DNA of 64,000 nt, from NCBI GenBank assembly GCA_027448945.1, contig DAIDMQ010000010.1:1-64000 (forward strand), in the 5' to 3' direction. The DNA is from Gallionellaceae bacterium (GTDB lineage: Bacteria; Pseudomonadota; Gammaproteobacteria; Burkholderiales; Gallionellaceae). A program made the position numbers and the translations under genes. Below are positions 59,040 through 64,000 of this stretch, in pieces (position 1 is the stretch's first letter; every line of letters starts with the position of its first letter). Under the pieces are notes generated by a model. That model made no database searches and was not told the DNA's origin. It saw only the letters and a program-made list of their open reading frames with translations.

Positions 59040-60017
59040 ATGCAAAATAATCTCTTCTCGTCACTCAATCCCGATGCGGTACTTGATGCCGTGGATAGCA
59101 TAGGTCTACGCAGCGACGGTAGGCTGCTGACCCTCAATAGTTACGAGAATCGCGTCTATCAAGTCGGGATGGAAGATGGCCCGCCACTGATCGCGAAATT
59201 TTATCGTGCGGCGCGTTGGTCGGATGCGGCGATATTGGAAGAGCATGAATTCATTGCCACACTTGCGGAACGGGAGATTCCGGTTGTTCCTGCACGGCTT
59301 ATCAACGGCAACACCTTGCATACTGCACATGGATTCCGCTTTGCCCTGTTTAACAAGCAAGGTGGACGTGCGCCCGAGTTGGACAGGGCGGACACGCTGC
59401 AATGGATGGGGCGCTTCATCGCACGCATCCATGCTGTGGGCGCGATGCAAGCCTATCAACACAGGCCCACACTGGATATACAGAGCTTCGGTGTGGAGTG
59501 CAGCGAGTATCTGCTTACACATGATTTTATTCCGGCCGAATTATGTGAGGTCTATCGAGGTGTGGTTGCACATGCGCTGGACAGTGTGCGCCGTAATTTT
59601 GAGCGGGCTGGCGCGGTTTCGATTTTGCGTTTGCATGGCGATTGCCATGTGGGAAATGTATTGTGGACCGACGACGGTCCGCACTTCGTCGATTTCGACG
59701 ACAGCCGCATGGGGCCAGCGATACAAGATTTATGGATGTTGTTGTCGGGGGACAGGGCGGAGCAGACGCGACAGTTCAACGAACTGTTAAGCGGTTACGA
59801 GGACTTTTATGATTTTGATACGCGCGAACTCCATCTGCTGGAGGCATTGCGTACGCTCAGACTGATACATTATTCGGCGTGGATAGCACGTCGCTGGGAT
59901 GATGCAGCTTTTACTACAGCCTTCCCCTGGTTCAACACGCAACGCTATTGGCAAGATCGCATCTTGGAGCTACGCGAACAAATCGCACTGATGGATGAGC
60001 CACCGCTGCCTTGCTGA
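59040..60017 (+). CDS. srkA: Stress-response Ser/Thr kinase SrkA (YihE)
   Basis: A 325-residue kinase with the aminoglycoside phosphotransferase fold. The catalytic loop LHGDCHVGNVLW and metal motif FVDFDDSRMGP are intact. ATG 59040 gives the family start. SrkA proteins protect against envelope and oxidative stress-induced death in enterics. It is convergent with the H1-like gene. Confidence 0.93.
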   Translation: MQNNLFSSLNPDAVLDAVDSIGLRSDGRLLTLNSYENRVYQVGMEDGPPLIAKFYRAARWSDAAILEEHEFIATLAEREIPVVPARLINGNTLHTAHGFRFALFNKQGGRAPELDRADTLQWMGRFIARIHAVGAMQAYQHRPTLDIQSFGVECSEYLLTHDFIPAELCEVYRGVVAHALDSVRRNFERAGAVSILRLHGDCHVGNVLWTDDGPHFVDFDDSRMGPAIQDLWMLLSGDRAEQTRQFNELLSGYEDFYDFDTRELHLLEALRTLRLIHYSAWIARRWDDAAFTTAFPWFNTQRYWQDRILELREQIALMDEPPLPC

Positions 60018-60045
60018 AGCGGGGCAGCGGGACTAGCCTTGGGAT

Positions 60046-60444
60046 TTAGCCGTGCAGTTTTGAATCGACTTCGAATTCGGCAGCGATCCAGTCTTGCATT
60101 TCGTAACCGCTGGCAAAACCGCGACGTTCAGCTAGGTAGTAGGCTCGTGTCGCAATCATGTTGTAACGCTGCTCACGAGTCAGATGTGCCGCCAGCTTGG
60201 CTTCGGCAACTTCTTTAGGCGCTGCGGACTTCTTGGCAGCAGGCGCTTTGCTTGCTTCAACAGCTTTAGGTGCTGCGGTTTTTTTTACAGCAACTTTAGG
60301 TTCTGCAACCTTTTTAGCAACAGGCTTTTCCGCGACGACAGCCTTAGTGACGGCTTTCTTGGCGGCAGTCTTGGTTGCAGCGGGATCTTTCTTTACGGCA
60401 GTCTTTTTGGTGGTAGTTGCTGTCTTGCTTGCTGTGGTAGCCAT
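60046..60444 (-). CDS. Histone H1/AlgP-like protein with a C-terminal DUF2934
   Basis: A 132-residue protein. Residues 1-85 are low-complexity Ala/Lys/Thr/Val repeats (KKTAVKKDPA, AAKKAVTKAV) like eukaryotic H1 tails and bacterial AlgP/Hc1 proteins. Residues about 90-130 are a DUF2934 domain (REQRYNMIATRAYYLAERRG). The tail should bind DNA nonspecifically. The GC- and repeat-rich DNA is prone to slippage. Confidence 0.75.
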   Translation of the reverse strand: MATTASKTATTTKKTAVKKDPAATKTAAKKAVTKAVVAEKPVAKKVAEPKVAVKKTAAPKAVEASKAPAAKKSAAPKEVAEAKLAAHLTREQRYNMIATRAYYLAERRGFASGYEMQDWIAAEFEVDSKLHG

Positions 60445-60586
60445 GATGAGTCCTAAAGAATAAAAAATTTATGCGATTGATGAAGTTAATATTAACACGA
60501 ACGCCCATAACGCAAATAGGGTAAAGCAAGTTTGTTACCAAAACAAGACAGAGTGCCGCATTCGATTACTTAAAGAGGGATATTTT

Positions 60587-61129
60587 ATGACGACGCAAAA
60601 CGAGACCATTATCAACGCGACACGCAACTGGTTGGAAAAAGCCGTTATCGGCTTGAATCTATGTCCATTCGCTAAAGCTGTGCATGTGAAACAGCAAATT
60701 CGCTATGTGGTCAGCGAGGCCACGGCACCCGAACAACTATTGGAAGAGTTATTGAACGAGCTGCGCTTGTTGCAAGATACGCCCGCCGAGAAGATAGACA
60801 CCACCTTGCTTATCCATCCCTATCTGTTCAACGATTTCTTGGACTTCAACGATTTCTTCGACACCGTGGACATCGCTGTAGCAGAGCCGGAATTCAATGA
60901 CGAGTTCCAGGTTGCAACCTTGCATCCGCAATATCAGTTTGCAGGTACGCAAATAGACGATATTGAAAACTACACCAATCGCGCACCTTATCCAACGCTG
61001 CATTTGTTGCGCGAAGCTAGCGTCGATAAAGCAGTGGACGCCTTTCCTGATGCCGACCTGATTCCGGAACGCAATATCGAGACTATGCAGAAATTGGGAT
61101 TGCAGGGATGGAAGAAGTTGGGCTTGTAG
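60587..61129 (+). CDS. DUF1415 family protein
   Basis: A 180-residue cytosolic protein with the conserved start TRNWLEKAVIGLNLCPFAKA and C-terminal Leu/Arg-rich segment YPTLHLLREASVDKAV. The family is widespread in proteobacteria with no known function. GAGGG lies 8-12 bases before ATG. It is convergent with rsgA. Confidence 0.85.
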   Translation: MTTQNETIINATRNWLEKAVIGLNLCPFAKAVHVKQQIRYVVSEATAPEQLLEELLNELRLLQDTPAEKIDTTLLIHPYLFNDFLDFNDFFDTVDIAVAEPEFNDEFQVATLHPQYQFAGTQIDDIENYTNRAPYPTLHLLREASVDKAVDAFPDADLIPERNIETMQKLGLQGWKKLGL

Positions 61130-61144
61130 GACCGAGTATGCGGT

Positions 61145-61200
61145 ATGCAGGCTTTAGGAAACCCGATACACCGTTCTTGGCGGTATCCAGAATCCTGCAT
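61145..61200. repeat. Nested inverted repeat between convergent genes
   Basis: ATGCAGG (61145-61151) and CCTGCAT (61194-61200) flank an inner GATACACCG / GCGGTATC hairpin. The structure lies between the ends of the DUF1415 gene and rsgA and may act as a two-way terminator or a REP-like element. Confidence 0.45.
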
Positions 61201-61213
61201 TCTGATGCTGGCA

Positions 61214-62098
61214 CTACGCTTTATTCGCCGCGATCTGCAAGAACAACTCTAAGCGACGTGCATCGATCTTGCCCTTGTTGACCGCATCACGTAAGGCGCA
61301 GTCAGGCTCTTTGAGATGATGACAATCGCGGAAACGACAGAGCCCCAGATAGGGCGCGAATTCTATGAAGCCCTGCTCTAGTGAGCCAAAGCTCAGATGA
61401 TGCAAACCGAAGGCCTGTACACCGGGACAATCAATCACGCTGCTGTTCTCGTCCAGACGATAGAGCTTGGCATGGGTGGTGGTGTGTTTGCCCGAATCCA
61501 GGACAGTGGAGATTTCGCGGGTGGCCGCTTGTGCATCGGGTAATAAGCCGTTGATGAGTGTGGATTTTCCCATGCCTGATTGGCCGACCAGCACGCTGAT
61601 ATGACCATGCAGCAATACACGCAATTGCGTGACGTCCTCAAGAGCAGACAGTTCTAGTACTCGGTAGCCGATGTTGCGATAGGCTTGCAGTTGCTTGTGC
61701 GCGGCCGCAGATGGTAGATCACATTTATTCAGGACAATGATGATTTCCAGTTTTTGGTCGTATGCGGCGACTAGGCAACGGGATATTAGCTCATCACTAA
61801 AAGAGGGTTCGGTCGCCACAACGATGACGATTTGTGTCACGTTCGCCGCGATGAGTTTCTGCTTAAAAGCATCGGAGCGGAACAACAAGGAACTGCGCTC
61901 GGTGACCTTGTTGATGACGGCTTGACCGATGTTGTCAGTGGTAACTTCACCTGTACGTTGTAGCTCGACCAGATCGCCGCAAACTACATCGCTCTTCTTC
62001 CCCCGCGTCAAACAGGTGAGCAGCTCGCCGTCTTCCATTTTGGCCAGATATTGGCGACCAAAGGCCGCGATGATGCGGGCGTGTAGCGGTGTACTCAA
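61214..62098 (-). CDS. rsgA: Ribosome small-subunit GTPase RsgA
   Basis: A 294-residue circularly permuted GTPase that helps 30S maturation. An N-terminal OB fold (1-60) precedes G4 (NKCD), then G1 (GQSGMGKSTLING) and G3 (DCPGV), with a C-terminal zinc region (CRFRDCHHLKEPDCAL). It overlaps phhB by ATGA. Confidence 0.96.
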   Translation of the reverse strand: MSTPLHARIIAAFGRQYLAKMEDGELLTCLTRGKKSDVVCGDLVELQRTGEVTTDNIGQAVINKVTERSSLLFRSDAFKQKLIAANVTQIVIVVATEPSFSDELISRCLVAAYDQKLEIIIVLNKCDLPSAAAHKQLQAYRNIGYRVLELSALEDVTQLRVLLHGHISVLVGQSGMGKSTLINGLLPDAQAATREISTVLDSGKHTTTHAKLYRLDENSSVIDCPGVQAFGLHHLSFGSLEQGFIEFAPYLGLCRFRDCHHLKEPDCALRDAVNKGKIDARRLELFLQIAANKA

Positions 62099-62433
62099 AG
62101 TGTATCAACCAATGCATTTACCTTGGCGGCGCAGATGAAGTCGTTTTCTGACAGACCATGGATGACATGTGTGGAGTATTCGATTCGGCATTCTTTGTAA
62201 CTGACGCCGAGATCGGGATGATGGTCCTCTTGATGCGATATCCAGGCCACCGCGTTGACGAAAGCCATTGTCTGGTAATAGTTCTTGAAGCTGAAGGTCT
62301 TGCTGATGATGTGGTCGTATTGCTGCCAGCCCGGTATCTGTTTCATGAGATTATCGATCTCTGGTTGCAACAGCGCAGGCATATCACCATTGCAAGGTTT
62401 GCAGCGCTTGGTACTCAGCTCGCAAGTTTTCAT
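62095..62433 (-). CDS. phhB: Pterin-4a-carbinolamine dehydratase
   Basis: A 112-residue enzyme that regenerates tetrahydrobiopterin-type cofactors. The active-site EDHHPDLGVSY motif is present. ATG 62433 follows GAGGG; 62445, overlapping the cytochrome stop, is also open. No phenylalanine hydroxylase is near. Confidence 0.92.
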   Translation of the reverse strand: MKTCELSTKRCKPCNGDMPALLQPEIDNLMKQIPGWQQYDHIISKTFSFKNYYQTMAFVNAVAWISHQEDHHPDLGVSYKECRIEYSTHVIHGLSENDFICAAKVNALVDTL

Positions 62434-62441
62434 GTTGTCCC

Positions 62442-62741
62442 TCATTTGAAGTTGTAATAACGATTGAGATAAGCAGCAATATTTTGTTCTTCTTGAGTTG
62501 AAAAATCTTTATCGACATTGCCACCGCAACGGCCTATCTGTGAGATGAGTTGAGCAGGATTGTGCACCTTGGAATTGGGGCGAGTGAAGATGGCACTACC
62601 ATCGCCACCATACATATTGATGTGGCAACTGTTGCACTTCAATTCGTTGAATAGTTTCTGTCCTGCCTTGGCATCACCTTGGAAGGGCGAGGCATGTGCG
62701 GCGCAACTGACGGTCAGCAGCAGTGCGAAAAGGTATCTCAT
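62442..62741 (-). CDS. Small periplasmic cytochrome c
   Basis: A 99-residue protein with signal peptide (1-17), haem motif CNSCH (Cys36, Cys39, His40), and a compact fold. AGGAG precedes ATG 62741. No Met lies in the usual distal position in the C-terminal half; a His (KVHNPAQL) could be the sixth ligand. It is between phhB and the Ste24 protease. Confidence 0.85.
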   Translation of the reverse strand: MRYLFALLLTVSCAAHASPFQGDAKAGQKLFNELKCNSCHINMYGGDGSAIFTRPNSKVHNPAQLISQIGRCGGNVDKDFSTQEEQNIAAYLNRYYNFK

Positions 62742-62751
62742 AGTTATTCTC

Positions 62752-64000
62752 CTAGAGTGATTGCAGATGTGCGATACGCACGGCAGCGGGGGGGTGTGAG
62801 TCATAAAACTTGGAGTACAGCGGATCGGGTGTCAGTGTCGCGGCATTGTCCTGGTACAGCTTGACTAGCGCATTCACTAATTCGCCAGCCGCAGTCTGCT
62901 GCGCTGCATATGCATCTGCTTCGAACTCATGTTTGCGCGAATAAGCCGACATCACAGGGCTGAGCAAAAAGCTGAACACTGGCAGCACCATGAAGAACAG
63001 CAACAACGCGACTGCGGTTGAGGCCTGCCCCGAGTCAGTTGTAGGGTCTACACCTAAACCCAGATAGAACCAGTCATGCTGCATCAAAACCGCCAGCAAC
63101 CACAGGAAACCTAGGCTCATCGCAAAGGTGGAGATGATGCGTTTGAGGACATGGCGATGTTTGAAGTGTCCCAACTCGTGAGCCAGAACGGCCTCGATCT
63201 CACTGATGTTCAGTCGCTCCAGCAAAGTGTCGAAAAATACGATGCGCTTGCTCTTGCCGAAGCCCGTGAAATACGCGTTACCGTGGGCACTGCGTTTACT
63301 GCCGTCCATCACGAACAGGCCGCTGCTGGTGAAGCCGCAGCGTGCTAAGAGCGCGTTGATGCGTGCCTTCACAGTGTCATCCTGCAAGGGGGTGAACTTA
63401 TTGAACATCGGTGCGATGAAGGTCGGGTAGATGAACAAGATGAGCAGATTGAAAGTCACCCATACCAACCACACGTATAGCCACCAATATTCACCCATGC
63501 GTCCCATCAGCCACAACACGCCAGCGAGTAGCGGCAGCCCCAACAGTGCACCTACCAGCATGCCCTTGAGCGCGTCTTGGATATACAGTTTCAGCGTCAT
63601 CTTGTTGAAGCCGTACTTTGCTTCGATGACGAAGATTCGATACCAGTTGAACGGTGCTTCCAGCGCCGAGTACAACATCAGGATGAACACCATAGTTGCC
63701 ACGCCTTGCAACAACGGGCTGCTGAACCATTCGTTGCAATGTGCGGCGACCCGCTGGATCACGCCTCCCAGCGTAAAGATTAGCAACAATGCCGTATCGT
63801 AAGCCAGCCCCCAGAGGGAGAAGCGTGTCTTGGCGCTGGTGTAATCGGCGGCCTTCTGATGATCGGCCAGATTTATCTTGCTGCTGAAGGCAGCAGGCAC
63901 TTGTGCGCGGTGTGAGGCGATATATGAGAGATGGCGTCTGGCCAACCACAGCTTGGTCAATGTGGAAACGAGCAGGGCGGTGATGAAGAGGTAAGTGAAT
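62752..64000 (-). CDS. M48 (Ste24-type) zinc metalloprotease, partial
   Basis: A membrane protease running off the right edge; the frame stays open from 63999, so its start is outside. It has several transmembrane helices, the zinc motif HELGHFKHRH and the third ligand in EFEADAYA. The length and helix pattern fit Ste24/HtpX-like CAAX-prenyl proteases. It is upstream of the cytochrome gene on the same strand. Confidence 0.93.
   Translation of the reverse strand, partial: FTYLFITALLVSTLTKLWLARRHLSYIASHRAQVPAAFSSKINLADHQKAADYTSAKTRFSLWGLAYDTALLLIFTLGGVIQRVAAHCNEWFSSPLLQGVATMVFILMLYSALEAPFNWYRIFVIEAKYGFNKMTLKLYIQDALKGMLVGALLGLPLLAGVLWLMGRMGEYWWLYVWLVWVTFNLLILFIYPTFIAPMFNKFTPLQDDTVKARINALLARCGFTSSGLFVMDGSKRSAHGNAYFTGFGKSKRIVFFDTLLERLNISEIEAVLAHELGHFKHRHVLKRIISTFAMSLGFLWLLAVLMQHDWFYLGLGVDPTTDSGQASTAVALLLFFMVLPVFSFLLSPVMSAYSRKHEFEADAYAAQQTAAGELVNALVKLYQDNAATLTPDPLYSKFYDSHPPAAVRIAHLQSL

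Overview
The window reads as a chromosomal segment of a betaproteobacterium. The gene order rpsB-tsf-pyrH-frr-uppS-cdsA-dxr-rseP-bamA-skp-lpxD-fabZ-lpxA-lpxB-rnhB, together with surE-pcm-nlpD, a B12-dependent ribonucleotide reductase and a probable PPi-dependent phosphofructokinase, fits an autotroph-like Nitrosomonadales/Gallionellaceae relative. That placement is inference from gene content and protein style; no rRNA is present.

Layout. 1-6240 is the end of a prophage or gene-transfer-agent-like tail and lysis module: an NlpC/P60 gene, a large tail-tip protein, a fibre-like protein, small membrane proteins, an M15 endolysin and a 3TM holin. Its left edge is an imperfect 175-bp inverted repeat that places the NlpC gene backwards. 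6332-8462 is a small accessory unit: an HPP membrane protein, a frameshifted iron-containing redox enzyme, and a divergent TetR regulator with a clear palindromic operator. 8468-13476 is a one-carbon/folate block (metE, glyA and folB on the minus strand, with metR divergent), and a terminator-like hairpin sits directly before glyA.

13641-20562 is the most unusual part. A four-gene minus-strand operon (large serine recombinase, two ParB-like proteins without ParA, a DUF3987 ATPase) has every junction overlapped by ATGA. It is accompanied by a zinc-ribbon protein and by a divergent Fic protein with an AbiEi-like N-terminus. 20563-21088 has no recognised gene but holds two terminators with identical stems facing each other. 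21089-25102 holds nrdJ, preceded by a pair of NrdR-like boxes, and two small unknown genes.

25103-33310 carries a GGDEF relic, mfd, a response-regulator diguanylate cyclase, glnD and map. 33498-34265 is a tandem pair of glycine-zipper envelope proteins. 34404-48677 is the classical translation, isoprenoid, outer-membrane and lipid A superoperon. 49242-53144 has tRNA-Pro(GGG), surE-pcm-nlpD without rpoS downstream, and a radical SAM gene. 53179-64000 is mixed housekeeping: folD-ppa divergent from the phosphofructokinase, two methyltransferases, an AmpE/CbiB-like protein, srkA, an H1-like protein fused to DUF2934, rsgA, phhB, a small cytochrome c, and a Ste24-type protease cut by the window end.
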